Shown one piece after another: positions 26,422-35,520 of a stretch of 64,000 bases of DNA. Below the pieces are notes generated by a model that was not told the origin of the DNA, ran no database searches, and was given only the letters and a program-made list of their open reading frames with translations. Within the stretch, counting starts at the first letter, position 1, and each line of letters begins with the position of its first letter. The DNA lies in the NCBI GenBank assembly GCA_965279135.1, contig OZ257133.1, positions 1,922,001 to 1,986,000 on the forward strand, in the 5' to 3' direction. A program made the position numbers and the translations under genes. This DNA comes from Croceimicrobium sp965279135. GTDB taxonomy: Bacteria > Bacteroidota > Bacteroidia > Flavobacteriales > Schleiferiaceae.

Positions 26422-28752
26422 ATGCGCAATTGGATCTGGCTGATCATTACAGCCCTTTGGATTTTAGTATTGAGCATTCCTTGGCCTGGGCTTCCCAAAT
26501 TGAGGGAGTTTTTGATTTATCCCACCTCGGTCTTGCAAGTAAGCATGGAAGATTCCGATCGCAATATCAGCGGTAGTAAATACCCGGGGCTGAAAATAAA
26601 TTACGATCAACGTGGTGTTCCCCACATCTTCGCCGATAATGAAGATGAATTAGCCTATGGAATGGGCTTCACCCATGCGAAGGATCGCCAATTTCAATTA
26701 GAAATGTTGCGCCGCACCGTAAAAGGTCGACTCTGTGAAGTGGTAGGTTGGGATGCCGTAAAGAGGGACCGATTCTGGCTAAAGTTTGATCTGGAAACTA
26801 AGAGCAAGCGTGCCTATGAAGAGCTTAAACGGGAGGATCCCGAACTAGCCTCCATCTTTGAATCTTATGCCGAAGGTTTCAATTTTTATATCAGTCAGCA
26901 GAAAACAGGGGAACGTCCGCCAGAATTCCACCTTCTGGGTTTTAACCCTACTCCAATGGAACCTCATGATCCTATCCTATTAATTCGATATATGGATAAG
27001 GTTCTAAACTATAATGAGAACGATCTAAAGTTTTCGGCTTTGAAACGTCATCTTAGCGATGAACTTATTGAATACTACTACCCTTGGGAAAAAGACTACA
27101 TCTTCCCTATCTACCCTGAAATTAGTCAGGTTGATACGATAAATCCCAAACAAGGCCTCTCGCAGTACATGGCTCCAACCGACTTTGATTCCGCTGAAGT
27201 GCGTCGGGGATCAGCAAATGAAGTAGGTTCCAATAACTGGGCGGTTGCTTCTAAAAAATCGAGTACCGGAAATGCTTTTTTATGTAATGATACACACTTG
27301 GCCCTGGACCTACCCGGAACCTGGTATGAGGTGCATCAAGTTGTAGCTGGTGAGGTGGCTCATGGTTTTAGTATTCCCGGAGCGCCTTTCATCATCTCTG
27401 GATTTACCGATAAAGTAGCTTGGGGGATGACCAATGCTACCTGGGATCTTACCGAGTTTTACAAACTGGAGCTCAATGATGAACGCCAATATAAATTAGA
27501 TGGCAAATGGGTGGATCTGGAACCAAAGCTGGTGGAGTTTCCGGTAAGAGATCGTGAAAATGCTTCATTCACCTATTACAATACTCATTTTGGTCCTTTA
27601 GATAGCCTTAAGGGAGATTACTTGGCTACCCAATGGATCGCCGAAAATTTTGAATCAAACGAATTACGGGCACTATTAGACCTAAGAAGATCAAATAGTG
27701 TAAGTGAAGCTTATGAAGCATTGCAAAAATTTGGTCATCCTCCGCAGAATTTTGTCTTAGCCGACCGTGCCGGAAACATCGGGATGGTTACCTCTGGCTA
27801 TGCTTTGATGCATGATCAACCTCGCCGGGGAATCGTAAAGGCCAGTAGAAGTAAAGACAAGGCACGATTCACCCATATGGGACGTAGACTTTACGTTCTA
27901 AATCCGGAGAAGGGCTGGAATCATTCCGCAAATCAGCATCAGGTGAAGAGTGAACTTACCCCCTACCTGAACACTATGTTTTCTCCTAGTGCCAGAGGAA
28001 GGAGAATTAGTGCAATGATGTTGGAAAGGGATAAAATTGACCGGGATTATCTAAAGTCGATGCATGGAAATGTGATTGACGGCGAATGGCCCATGCTGAA
28101 GGATTTAATGCTGGAAAGCAGTCCTGAAATTTTCCTTCCCTATTTAGAAGCCTGGGATGGTAGTTGTGAAGAAGACTCGGAAGCAGCCACGATTTACAGT
28201 GTATTTAAATCTGCTATTCTAGATAGTATTAATGATCGATTGCTTGGCGATTTCGATTTCACCCCCCACGATGAACGTCTTCTCTATTTACTAAATCACA
28301 ATCGTCCTCTCCCTATAAATCGCGGAAGATACCTTTCTCGAGAAGACTTGATTGATGCCGCCTGGGCTGGAACCGTGAAATACCTGGGTGATTATTATGG
28401 CTATAATCCTAAGCTGTGGCAATACGGAAAATATCATAAGATTTATTTCCGGCACTTAACCCGGAAGATGCCATTTAACTACACTCCCTTCCCTGCTAAA
28501 GGAAGCCCTAGAACTATTAATGTATCTACAAATCTACCGGGTACTCATGGTCCTTCCATGCGGACCTTAGTGGAATTAACTCCCGGGGCGCCAATTGCCG
28601 AAACTGTGCTGGCGGGAGGACAGTCGGGGATTCCGGGTCATAAACACTATACCGATCAAATTCAGGATTGGTACAATGTGGAATATCATAAAGTAAACTG
28701 GGTGGATAGTCCTGAACAGAGCCCCTGGTCTGTAACCTATATCTTTAAGTAA
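26422..28752 (+). CDS. penicillin acylase-family hydrolase
   Basis: I chose ATG 26422, which begins an N-terminal membrane anchor or signal (MRNWIWLIITALWILVL); the GTG at 26395 adds nine residues. The 776-residue protein has the alpha chain segment (GVPHIFADNEDELAYGMGF), then the self-cleavage site VGSNNWAVAS where Ser270 becomes the new N-terminus and nucleophile, and then a GFTDKVAWGMTN segment of the beta chain. This is the Ntn hydrolase family that includes penicillin acylases and quorum-quenching acyl-homoserine lactone acylases. The real acyl substrate is unknown. The next gene starts within its stop codon (1-base overlap). Confidence 0.88.
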   Translation: MRNWIWLIITALWILVLSIPWPGLPKLREFLIYPTSVLQVSMEDSDRNISGSKYPGLKINYDQRGVPHIFADNEDELAYGMGFTHAKDRQFQLEMLRRTVKGRLCEVVGWDAVKRDRFWLKFDLETKSKRAYEELKREDPELASIFESYAEGFNFYISQQKTGERPPEFHLLGFNPTPMEPHDPILLIRYMDKVLNYNENDLKFSALKRHLSDELIEYYYPWEKDYIFPIYPEISQVDTINPKQGLSQYMAPTDFDSAEVRRGSANEVGSNNWAVASKKSSTGNAFLCNDTHLALDLPGTWYEVHQVVAGEVAHGFSIPGAPFIISGFTDKVAWGMTNATWDLTEFYKLELNDERQYKLDGKWVDLEPKLVEFPVRDRENASFTYYNTHFGPLDSLKGDYLATQWIAENFESNELRALLDLRRSNSVSEAYEALQKFGHPPQNFVLADRAGNIGMVTSGYALMHDQPRRGIVKASRSKDKARFTHMGRRLYVLNPEKGWNHSANQHQVKSELTPYLNTMFSPSARGRRISAMMLERDKIDRDYLKSMHGNVIDGEWPMLKDLMLESSPEIFLPYLEAWDGSCEEDSEAATIYSVFKSAILDSINDRLLGDFDFTPHDERLLYLLNHNRPLPINRGRYLSREDLIDAAWAGTVKYLGDYYGYNPKLWQYGKYHKIYFRHLTRKMPFNYTPFPAKGSPRTINVSTNLPGTHGPSMRTLVELTPGAPIAETVLAGGQSGIPGHKHYTDQIQDWYNVEYHKVNWVDSPEQSPWSVTYIFK

Positions 28753-29132
28753 TGAAAGGATTGTATCGCTTTAGCTTTTTGCATCTAAGCCTTTTTATTG
28801 GTGCTCTGATTCTTTCTAACCAGTGGCTGTTTCTTGGTCTATCCTTTCTTGCCGGGTTGGTGCCAAAGCTTCGGGTTAACTTCTTCTACTATTTGCTGTT
28901 AGCTATTATCGCTTTTGTAGTAGCTCTGTTTATCAATCCGATACCCGAATTCATCAACGAAAGTATTTCGGCCATCATAGAGTTAAATACTATATCTCTA
29001 TGGATTATAATCGCCATTGTGAGTACGCTAACGATGACGCTTCTTGCAAAATCCGCGAATGCCCTTCTCTTAATCCTAAGCCCTATAAAAGTGGTAGAGC
29101 CGGAAGAGGATGAGGAGGAATACATCGATTAA
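28752..29132 (+). CDS. small membrane protein with acidic tail
   Basis: The 126-residue product has four hydrophobic segments (around residues 7-22, 25-37, 43-63 and 80-105) and a very acidic C-terminus (EPEEDEEEYID). Its ATG overlaps the preceding stop by one base (TAATG), a strong sign of translational coupling to the penicillin-acylase-like gene. No family is recognised. It may help the hydrolase insert or be an accessory protein. The terminator at 29140-29174 follows. Confidence 0.7.
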   Translation: MKGLYRFSFLHLSLFIGALILSNQWLFLGLSFLAGLVPKLRVNFFYYLLLAIIAFVVALFINPIPEFINESISAIIELNTISLWIIIAIVSTLTMTLLAKSANALLLILSPIKVVEPEEDEEEYID

Positions 29133-29139
29133 GAAAAAA

Positions 29140-29174
29140 GGCCTGCTCCGCCCTTCCATTATTCGAAGCAGGCC
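29140..29174 (-). terminator. terminator between convergent genes, best on the minus strand
   Basis: The perfect 8-bp arms ggcctgct (29140-29147) and agcaggcc (29167-29174) are preceded on the plus strand by an A-run. On the minus strand the hairpin is therefore followed by a U-run, a good intrinsic terminator for aceA (which ends at 29193). It may also stop the plus-strand transcript ending at 29132. Confidence 0.85.
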
Positions 29175-29192
29175 CCATAACCAAAAAATAAA

Positions 29193-30470
29193 TCAGGCGA
29201 ACTGCGCTGTTTCGGTAGAACCGCTCATAGCGGTGGTACTACTTGAACCCGCACTTACAGTATTTTGTACTTCGTCATAATAACCTGTTCCGACAAAGCT
29301 TTGATGCTTAACCGCAGCAAAACCGTCGGCTTGCAAAGCAAATTCTCTTTGCTGCAATTCTGAATATCCAGCCATACCGCGCTCTTTGTAGGCTTTACTC
29401 AATTCGAACATGCTACTGTTCAAGGCATGGAAACCAGCCAGAGTAATAAACTGAAACTTAAAGCCCAATGCAGCCAGTTCCTCACGGAAGCTTTCCATTT
29501 CACTAACAGACAGCTTGGCCGCCCAGTTAAAGCTTGGGGAACAGTTATAGGCTAATAGCTTTCCAGGGAACTGGGCATGAATGGCACTTGCAAACTGTCT
29601 TGCCTCTTCGATGCTAGGATTAGATGTTTCCATCCACAATAGATCGGCATAGGGAGCATAGCTCAATCCGCGATCAATAGCTTGCTCAACTCCATTTCTT
29701 ACATGGTAAAAGCCTTCTACCGTACGCTCTCCGGTGATAAACTTACGGTCTCGCTCATCTACGTCGGAAGTAATTAGATTAGCGGCATCTGCATCGGTAC
29801 GAGCAATGATGCAAGTGGGAACCCCCATAACATCGGCGGCCAAACGAGCTGCCACAAGTTTTTGAATGGCTTCCTGGGTAGGTACCAAGACCTTTCCACC
29901 GAGGTGCCCACATTTTTTTGCGCTACTCAACTGATCCTCAAAGTGTACTCCTGCGGCACCAGCTTTAATCATCTCCTTCATCAATTCAAAGGCATTGAGA
30001 TTTCCACCGAAACCTGCTTCTGCATCAGCAACAATAGGTACTAAATAGTCTACATCTCCAGTTCCTTTAACACTTTGAATCTGATCTGCTCGTAGCAAAG
30101 CATTATTGATTTTTTCAACTACCGCTGGAACTGAGTTGGCTGGGTAAAGACTTTGATCCGGAAACATCTGACCGGCTAAGTTGGCATCAGCCGCTACCTG
30201 CCAGCCACTGAGATAGATCGCTTCCAAGCCAGCAGAAACCTCCTGAATGGCTTGATTTCCAGTAAGTGCACCTAATCCAGCTAACCATTCCTGGCTATTG
30301 ACCTTATCCCAAAACTTTTCTGCACCCAAGCTAGCTAAGGTGTACTCAATTTTGTAGCTACCCCGTAGTTCTACTACTTTCTCAGGGCCGTAAGGTCTGG
30401 TGATACCATTCCAACGAGGGTTAACTGCCCAATCTTCACGAATCTGGTTAATCTGTGTTTGCTTGTCCAT
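29193..30470 (-). CDS. aceA: isocitrate lyase
   Basis: The product has 425 residues, close to the usual size of class I isocitrate lyase. The start MDKQTQINQIREDW and the motif SAKKCGHLGGKVLVPT are diagnostic, with the catalytic Cys at 187. IARTDADAANLITSDVDERD and WMETSNP segments are also as expected. It splits isocitrate into glyoxylate and succinate, the first step of the glyoxylate shunt, in the cytoplasm. It lies directly downstream of malate synthase (88-base gap), so the two are very likely one operon under the promoter at 32175-32182. Confidence 0.96.
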   Translation of the reverse strand: MDKQTQINQIREDWAVNPRWNGITRPYGPEKVVELRGSYKIEYTLASLGAEKFWDKVNSQEWLAGLGALTGNQAIQEVSAGLEAIYLSGWQVAADANLAGQMFPDQSLYPANSVPAVVEKINNALLRADQIQSVKGTGDVDYLVPIVADAEAGFGGNLNAFELMKEMIKAGAAGVHFEDQLSSAKKCGHLGGKVLVPTQEAIQKLVAARLAADVMGVPTCIIARTDADAANLITSDVDERDRKFITGERTVEGFYHVRNGVEQAIDRGLSYAPYADLLWMETSNPSIEEARQFASAIHAQFPGKLLAYNCSPSFNWAAKLSVSEMESFREELAALGFKFQFITLAGFHALNSSMFELSKAYKERGMAGYSELQQREFALQADGFAAVKHQSFVGTGYYDEVQNTVSAGSSSTTAMSGSTETAQFA

Positions 30471-30558
30471 AATTGTCGATTTAGAGGTGATTTAAGAAAA
30501 GAAGCTCCCTAACTGAAGATCTTTTCAGTTTTTAATTATTTGATATTTAAATGTTTAA

Positions 30559-32154
30559 CTAGGTAAGAGTGTCGTAGTATTCCGTGGTGAGAAACTCCTT
30601 CAATTCCGGACATTTCACTAGATCATAAAATGCGCGGGCTGCAACGGGTAGGCGTTCTTTCCAGGCGGGATTAATGCTTGTCTCCAAGATGTTTCTTTCT
30701 TCTTCAATAATCTGGTCAAACAGTTCTTCACTGAGCTGGCGACCGTCTGTCATCCTGGCCTTAATCCTTAACCACTGCCATACCTGAGTACGGGAGATTT
30801 CAGCAGTTGCAGCGTCCTCCATCAAATTGTTGATTGCTGCTGCACCTTGACCACTTAACCAGGCCGCCAGATATTGGATTCCCACTGAAATGTTTTTTCG
30901 AAGACCACTTTCAGTAATCTCCCCTTGCGGCTTAGCCACCAAATCTTCCGGACCTACTTGGTAGGTAGGAAACTGTTTATCTACTTGATTTGCCGATAAC
31001 ATGAACTGGTCGAACACTGCTTTAGCAACCGGAACTAAAGCGGGATGCGCTACCCAGGTTCCATCATGCCCATCCAATACCTCGCGTAGTTTATCGGCCC
31101 GCACCTTGGCAAATGCATGTTCATTGGCTTGTTCATCTCCTTTTACCGGAATTTGGGCGGCCATACCTCCCATAGCATGGGCACCGCGTTTATGGCAAAC
31201 CTTAACTACCCGACGGGAATATGCACGCATAAAGTCTGTCTCCATGGTAAGCGCATCTCGATCCGGGAAGATGTAGGATTCTTCATCCTTATAGCGCTTG
31301 ATGTAAGAAAAAAGATAATCCCAGCGACCACAATTTAAGCCGGCAGAATGATCGCGTAAAGCGTATAGGATTTCATCCAACTGGAAGCTGGCATTGATAG
31401 TTTCAATTAGCACCGTAGCCTTAATCGTCCCGTAGGGGATACCCAGAAATGCTTCACTGAAACTAAAAACCTCATTCCACCAGGCGGCTTCCTGATAGTA
31501 CTCGATTTTGGGGAGGTAGAAATACGGACCCGAACCCTTCTCCACTAAAGCTTTAGCATTATTAAAGAAATAGAGTCCAAAATCAAATAATGAGGCGGAA
31601 ACTGGTTCTCCATCATAGATAAAGTGCTTTTCATGCATATGAATTCCCCGAGGCCTCACCATTAGAGTAGCCGGATTTGCCTTCAGTTCATAATGCTTGC
31701 CCCTTTGTTCATCGGTAAAAGAAATTTGACCCCTTACCGCATCATAAAGGTTTAATTGACCATATACTACATTGGCCCAGGAAGGAGCATTACTGTCTTC
31801 AAAGTCGGCCATAAAGACCTTAGCCCCCGAATTCAAGGCATTAATGATCATCTTCCGGTCAACCGGTCCGGTGATCTCAACCCTGCGATCTTCCAAATCC
31901 TTTGGAACCGGAGCTACCTTCCAATTCTCATCACGAATCGCCACAGTTTCCGGCAGAAAAGCGGGTTCCTTAGAAGCCCATTGCTCATTCTTACCCGCTC
32001 TTTCCTTAAGAAGTGCTTTACGCTGCGCTCCAAACTTCTGCTCTAAAGATTGAATAAACTTTAATGCATCTGTGGAGAACACTTTTTCTAAATCGGATTT
32101 CCAAAAGCCTTCAAACTTTAATCCGTAAGCCAGGTTCAGTAATTCCTTGTCCAT
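30559..32154 (-). CDS. aceB: malate synthase A
   Basis: The start at 32154 (MDKELLNLAYGLKFEG) is preferred over an upstream codon at 32190. The 531-residue protein is of the A isoform size (about 530) rather than the longer G isoform. The segments MADFEDSNAPSW, RPRGIHMHEKH and GRWDYLFSYIKR are hallmarks of malate synthase. It joins glyoxylate and acetyl-CoA to make malate and CoA, completing the shunt with aceA. The gene reads away from the divergent XRE regulator, which is likely to control it. Confidence 0.95.
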   Translation of the reverse strand: MDKELLNLAYGLKFEGFWKSDLEKVFSTDALKFIQSLEQKFGAQRKALLKERAGKNEQWASKEPAFLPETVAIRDENWKVAPVPKDLEDRRVEITGPVDRKMIINALNSGAKVFMADFEDSNAPSWANVVYGQLNLYDAVRGQISFTDEQRGKHYELKANPATLMVRPRGIHMHEKHFIYDGEPVSASLFDFGLYFFNNAKALVEKGSGPYFYLPKIEYYQEAAWWNEVFSFSEAFLGIPYGTIKATVLIETINASFQLDEILYALRDHSAGLNCGRWDYLFSYIKRYKDEESYIFPDRDALTMETDFMRAYSRRVVKVCHKRGAHAMGGMAAQIPVKGDEQANEHAFAKVRADKLREVLDGHDGTWVAHPALVPVAKAVFDQFMLSANQVDKQFPTYQVGPEDLVAKPQGEITESGLRKNISVGIQYLAAWLSGQGAAAINNLMEDAATAEISRTQVWQWLRIKARMTDGRQLSEELFDQIIEEERNILETSINPAWKERLPVAARAFYDLVKCPELKEFLTTEYYDTLT

Positions 32155-32174
32155 AGTAATTGATTTTGACGAAT

Positions 32175-32182
32175 CAAATATA
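32175..32182 (-). promoter_or_regulatory. aceB -7 promoter box
   Basis: On the minus strand the sequence TATATTTG matches the Bacteroidota -7 consensus TAnnTTTG exactly. It lies about 20 bases upstream of the aceB ATG. The palindrome at 32203-32218 begins 20 bases upstream of it, where the -33 region would be, and would be well placed to repress or activate aceBA. Confidence 0.65.
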
Positions 32183-32202
32183 AAAAGCAAACCAATACAA
32201 AA

Positions 32203-32218
32203 TAGCGAACGTTCGCTA
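32203..32218. promoter_or_regulatory. perfect 16-bp palindrome, candidate operator for aceBA and the regulator
   Basis: TAGCGAACGTTCGCTA is self-complementary over all 16 bases. It lies in the 132-base gap between aceB and the divergent XRE/ImmA-type regulator, upstream of the -7 boxes of both promoters. This is a natural site for the adjacent regulator, but no protein-DNA match has been tested here. Confidence 0.65.
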
Positions 32219-32236
32219 AAATTGTAATATTTATTT

Positions 32237-32269
32237 TTTGGAGACCATTCTCAAATATGTTTAGATTTG
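32237..32269 (+). promoter_or_regulatory. promoter of the XRE/ImmA-type regulator gene
   Basis: A TTTG at 32237-32240 is followed after 21 bases by TAGATTTG at 32262-32269, matching the Bacteroidota -33/-7 pattern. The start codon at 32287 is 17 bases after the -7 box, so the 5' leader is very short. Confidence 0.7.
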
Positions 32270-32286
32270 TCCAAAGTCTTTTATAG

Positions 32287-33774
32287 ATGGTACTTCAGGA
32301 AGAACAGCTCCGCTTAATATTTGGACTAAAACTTCGACAAATTCGCAACGAAAAGGGATTGTCGCTCTTCGGATTGTCTAAAAAAACCGGCTTAAGCAAG
32401 AGCTATTTAAATGAAATTGAGAAGGGAAAGAAGTATCCCAAGCCGGATAAAATCCTATCTCTGGCTCAAGCCCTGGAGGTAGAGTACGATGAGATGGTGA
32501 GCATGAAGCTTACCGGTAGTATGGCTCCCTTAAGCGATATTATTCTCAGTGGAATTCTGAAAGAAATCCCCTTAGAGCTCTTCGGTATTGAAGAAAATAA
32601 CCTAATCGACATCATTGCCGGGGCACCGGAAAAAGTTACTGCCTTCATCAGCACGCTCTTCGAAATTGCAAGACACTATCAAGTAGGTCGGGAAAACTTT
32701 TATTTAGCCGCCCTACGTACCTATCAGGAAAGTCGTCAAAACTATTTTCAAGAACTGGAACAAGCGGTTGAAGAGTTCGCCCAACGCTATCAAATCGATT
32801 TGCAGAGTAAAATCAAATCGCAGGATTTGGCCGAAATCCTCAAAGAAGAATTTCAATATCAAATTATAGAAGCGGGTTTGCTGGATGAAGACTTCCCTCC
32901 CAACCTGCGTTCTGTTTTTATTCCAAAAAGCAAAAAACTACTACTTAGTCCAGGCATCAATGAAGCCCAAAGGGTTTTCATATTTGCTAAGGAATTAGGT
33001 TACTGCTTTCTAAAAATCAGTGATCGCCCCCTAAGCTTTAGCTGGATTAAATTCGAGAGGTTTGAGGAAGTATTACACAATTTCCAGGCCTCCTATTTTG
33101 CCGGTGCCCTTGTTATACCCGAAAAGCGTATCAAAACGGAACTGGATCGATTTTTCGAAAACAAAACCTGGGATAGTGCTGGCTTCCTAAAGCTGATGAG
33201 TGAGTTTACCGATTCCGCGGAAACCTTCTTTCAAAGACTGACCAATATTTTACCTGCCCATTTTGGTCTCAATCAATTATTCTTCCTGCGGCTGCATCTG
33301 GCTAAGGATAAAGCTCCATATCTAAGTAAAGAACTACATCTAAGCCGAAAGCATCAATCCAAAGCTCTTAGCGGAACCATTAACTACTGCCGCAGATGGC
33401 TTAGCACAGGACTGCTCTTAAATCCGGAAGAACATTATGCCGCCGACAAACTACGGATTGGTGCCCAGCTAAGTATCTATCACGATACCGGAGAAGAATA
33501 CCTAATGATAGGAGCCAGCGATACGGATCCTTTTGATGATCAGGCGCGTCGAAGTATGGTAATTGGTCTTGATATGAATAAGACCTTCCGTAAAGTAGCT
33601 CAATTTCACAAGGACCCGAAGCTGCGTAAACAAACTGTAGGTACCAGTTGCGAATCCTGCGCCATTGAAGACTGTGAGCTAAGAGCCGCCGAGCCAATCC
33701 GACTACAAAAAGAAGCTCAGGAGAAAGAGCTGCAACGGAAAATTCAAAAGCTACTCGAAGAAGAAGCGGGATAA
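32287..33774 (+). CDS. XRE-family regulator with ImmA-like and Cys-containing C-terminal domains (RamB/ScfR-like)
   Basis: Residues 8-65 form an HTH_XRE domain (RQIRNEKGLSLFGLSKKTGLSKSYLNEIEKG). The middle has an ImmA/IrrE-like segment (FIFAKELGYCFLK) where the usual HExxH is degraded, so peptidase activity is unlikely. The C-terminus carries Cys455, Cys458 and Cys463 (CESC...DC), like the DUF2083-type end of RamB and ScfR regulators. In corynebacteria, RamB controls glyoxylate genes. The gene is divergent from aceB and shares the palindrome at 32203-32218. The ligand may be an acyl-CoA or organic acid, which is inference. Confidence 0.85.
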   Translation: MVLQEEQLRLIFGLKLRQIRNEKGLSLFGLSKKTGLSKSYLNEIEKGKKYPKPDKILSLAQALEVEYDEMVSMKLTGSMAPLSDIILSGILKEIPLELFGIEENNLIDIIAGAPEKVTAFISTLFEIARHYQVGRENFYLAALRTYQESRQNYFQELEQAVEEFAQRYQIDLQSKIKSQDLAEILKEEFQYQIIEAGLLDEDFPPNLRSVFIPKSKKLLLSPGINEAQRVFIFAKELGYCFLKISDRPLSFSWIKFERFEEVLHNFQASYFAGALVIPEKRIKTELDRFFENKTWDSAGFLKLMSEFTDSAETFFQRLTNILPAHFGLNQLFFLRLHLAKDKAPYLSKELHLSRKHQSKALSGTINYCRRWLSTGLLLNPEEHYAADKLRIGAQLSIYHDTGEEYLMIGASDTDPFDDQARRSMVIGLDMNKTFRKVAQFHKDPKLRKQTVGTSCESCAIEDCELRAAEPIRLQKEAQEKELQRKIQKLLEEEAG

Positions 33775-33836
33775 AATAAGCTTGAAACCAAGCCCCAATT
33801 ACTCTCCATTGTACTTTAGCAAAAAATACCTCCACA

Positions 33837-34793
33837 TTGAAAAAACTGCTTGTTTACCTCCTACTCCCTTTCGGGCTTTGGGCTCAACAAAGCCCATTTA
33901 ATCAAGCCGCTGTATTTCCTGAGAAACACAATTACCAAACTGGTGATACCCTAAGGATCATGAGCTGGAATGTGGAACATCTGATTGATCACCTTGATGA
34001 TCCTTATGTGAACAACAAGCGGGAAAACGAAGGGAAAGTTGAGCCAGAGAAAATGCAGTTACTTACTAAAGCCCTGAAGCTAGCATCTGCAGATGTGGTT
34101 GTTTTTCAAGAAGCTGAAAGCGCTAATGCAATTGAAGCATTGCAAGACAGTTTCTTCCCCGATCTCGGTTATCGATACTTTGCAGATGCTCGCAGCCGAA
34201 ACTGGTATCAGAATGTGGTAATCATGAGTAAACTTCCACTGGGGAAGATCACCTCTTACGGGAATGTGCATACTCCGGTAGAGTTTGAAAAGGAAGGAGA
34301 AAAGATTTACCAAACTCAGAATTACATTAACACCCGGCTTTGGACCTGTGAGTTATTGGTGAATGAAAACTATGGACTCTACTTTAGTGGGGCTCATCTA
34401 AAAGCGGGCGGAGGAGACCGGAACCGATCCATGCGCCTAGGTCAAATCGCATATTGGCAAATGGAGATGGAACGCTTATTAAAGGCGGATCCTCAGGCGA
34501 ATGTGATGCTCTTAGGAGACTTGAACTCTTACCGCGATGGCCTTGAAATTGCCGCTCTCTTAGACTATGAAATTGCGCAGGTTAAAATGATTGATCCATT
34601 AGACCCTGCCGTAAACACTCATCCCGCGGATCAACCAAAAAAGCGCCTGGATTACATTCTATACAATCAGAACCTTGCTGGGGAAGTGATTTCTGGCAGC
34701 ACCAAGGTCTTTAAGCCTTTCAGCCCGGAAGAAATGCGTAAGATTAGCGATCACCTACCCCTAATCATCGACATTCAACCATCTAAAAACTAA
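33837..34793 (+). CDS. secreted endonuclease/exonuclease/phosphatase-family hydrolase
   Basis: The start is TTG at 33837, supported by a clean signal peptide that begins right there (MKKLLVYLLLPFGLWAQ). The EEP fold motifs are visible: IMSWNVEHL, then VFQEAES with the catalytic Glu, then HLKAGGG, LLGDLNSYRDG with Asp/Asn, and the final SDHLPLI with the catalytic Asp-His. It is exported and could act as a secreted nuclease or phosphodiesterase; the family also includes sphingomyelinases. The stop codon falls inside a run of 7-base repeats at 34791. Confidence 0.85.
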   Translation: MKKLLVYLLLPFGLWAQQSPFNQAAVFPEKHNYQTGDTLRIMSWNVEHLIDHLDDPYVNNKRENEGKVEPEKMQLLTKALKLASADVVVFQEAESANAIEALQDSFFPDLGYRYFADARSRNWYQNVVIMSKLPLGKITSYGNVHTPVEFEKEGEKIYQTQNYINTRLWTCELLVNENYGLYFSGAHLKAGGGDRNRSMRLGQIAYWQMEMERLLKADPQANVMLLGDLNSYRDGLEIAALLDYEIAQVKMIDPLDPAVNTHPADQPKKRLDYILYNQNLAGEVISGSTKVFKPFSPEEMRKISDHLPLIIDIQPSKN

Positions 34794-34832
34794 GCTCTAA
34801 GTTTTAAGTTCCAGGCTCTAAGCTCTACACAT
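34791..34832. repeat. six tandem 7-bp units spanning two convergent stop codons
   Basis: The units are taagctc, taagttt, taagttc, caggctc, taagctc and the degraded tacacat. The first unit contains the stop of the EEP-family gene (34791-34793), and the fifth and sixth contain the stop of the hemolysin III gene (34825-34827). The same heptamer style recurs at 41184. Confidence 0.75.
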
Positions 34833-35478
34833 AAAGATATATCCCCACAAAATGGCAAATGGTGCCAATCAACACCAGTACATGCCAAACGCTATGTGCA
34901 TAGCGCATTTTTTGGAGACTAAAGAATATGGTTCCCAGGGTGTAGGCAATTCCACCGGCAAGAATCCAGATGAGTAAGCCACTTGGTGCTGATTCGTAAA
35001 ATGGCTTAAAGGCTATGACGATCAACCAACCCATTGCGATGTAAATAGCGAGCGAAAGCTTTCTATAGCGTCCCAAAAAGAAGAGCTTGTAAACAATTCC
35101 CCCCAGCGCCAGGGTCCATACGGATATGAGAATTACGGTACTCCACCACCCTGATAAAACGAAGAGTGCTATTGGGGTGTAAGTTCCGGCAATAAAAAGG
35201 TAAATGGCAGTATGATCCAGTAAATTCAAATAGTGTCGTACGCCTGGCCTTACCTTATGGAAGATGTGATAGACTGTGGAAGTAATGTAGGTCCACAACA
35301 TGGAGAAACCGTAAACCAGGGCTGCCACCCAATAAGTAAGGCTTTCCCGATCTATTGCATTGATAATTAAGAGGGTGATTCCCGCAATCGCAATTGGTAT
35401 CCCAATACCATGGGTTATGCTATTCCAGAGTTCTTCTTTCGATTGACGGGCGGCTTTATGAGGGGTAATATTATGCAT
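34825..35478 (-). CDS. hemolysin III / PAQR-family membrane protein
   Basis: The 217-residue protein has seven hydrophobic helices and the family motifs ELWNSITHGIG at the start, STVYHIFH, LDHTAIYLFIAGTYTP, and a late HSVWHVLVL. The Asp and His residues of these motifs are thought to bind a metal in the membrane. Members of this family are called hemolysin III in Bacillus cereus and TrhA in other bacteria, where a role in membrane energetics has been reported; the name does not prove a haemolysin. It is alone and convergent with the EEP-family gene. Confidence 0.9.
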   Translation of the reverse strand: MHNITPHKAARQSKEELWNSITHGIGIPIAIAGITLLIINAIDRESLTYWVAALVYGFSMLWTYITSTVYHIFHKVRPGVRHYLNLLDHTAIYLFIAGTYTPIALFVLSGWWSTVILISVWTLALGGIVYKLFFLGRYRKLSLAIYIAMGWLIVIAFKPFYESAPSGLLIWILAGGIAYTLGTIFFSLQKMRYAHSVWHVLVLIGTICHFVGIYLYV

Positions 35479-35520
35479 ACATAATAATAACGAAGAAAAA
35501 GCGAAGAAGTGTGTGGTGAA

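Noticed and set aside
30512..30531. Hairpin between aceB and aceA as a terminator
   Set aside because: The 7-bp stem has its T-run on the plus strand only, opposite to the direction of transcription of the aceBA genes.
33401..33835. Minus-strand open frame of 144 codons opposite the regulator gene
   Set aside because: It is the antisense of the well-supported XRE/ImmA regulator and has no recognisable motif, promoter or start context.
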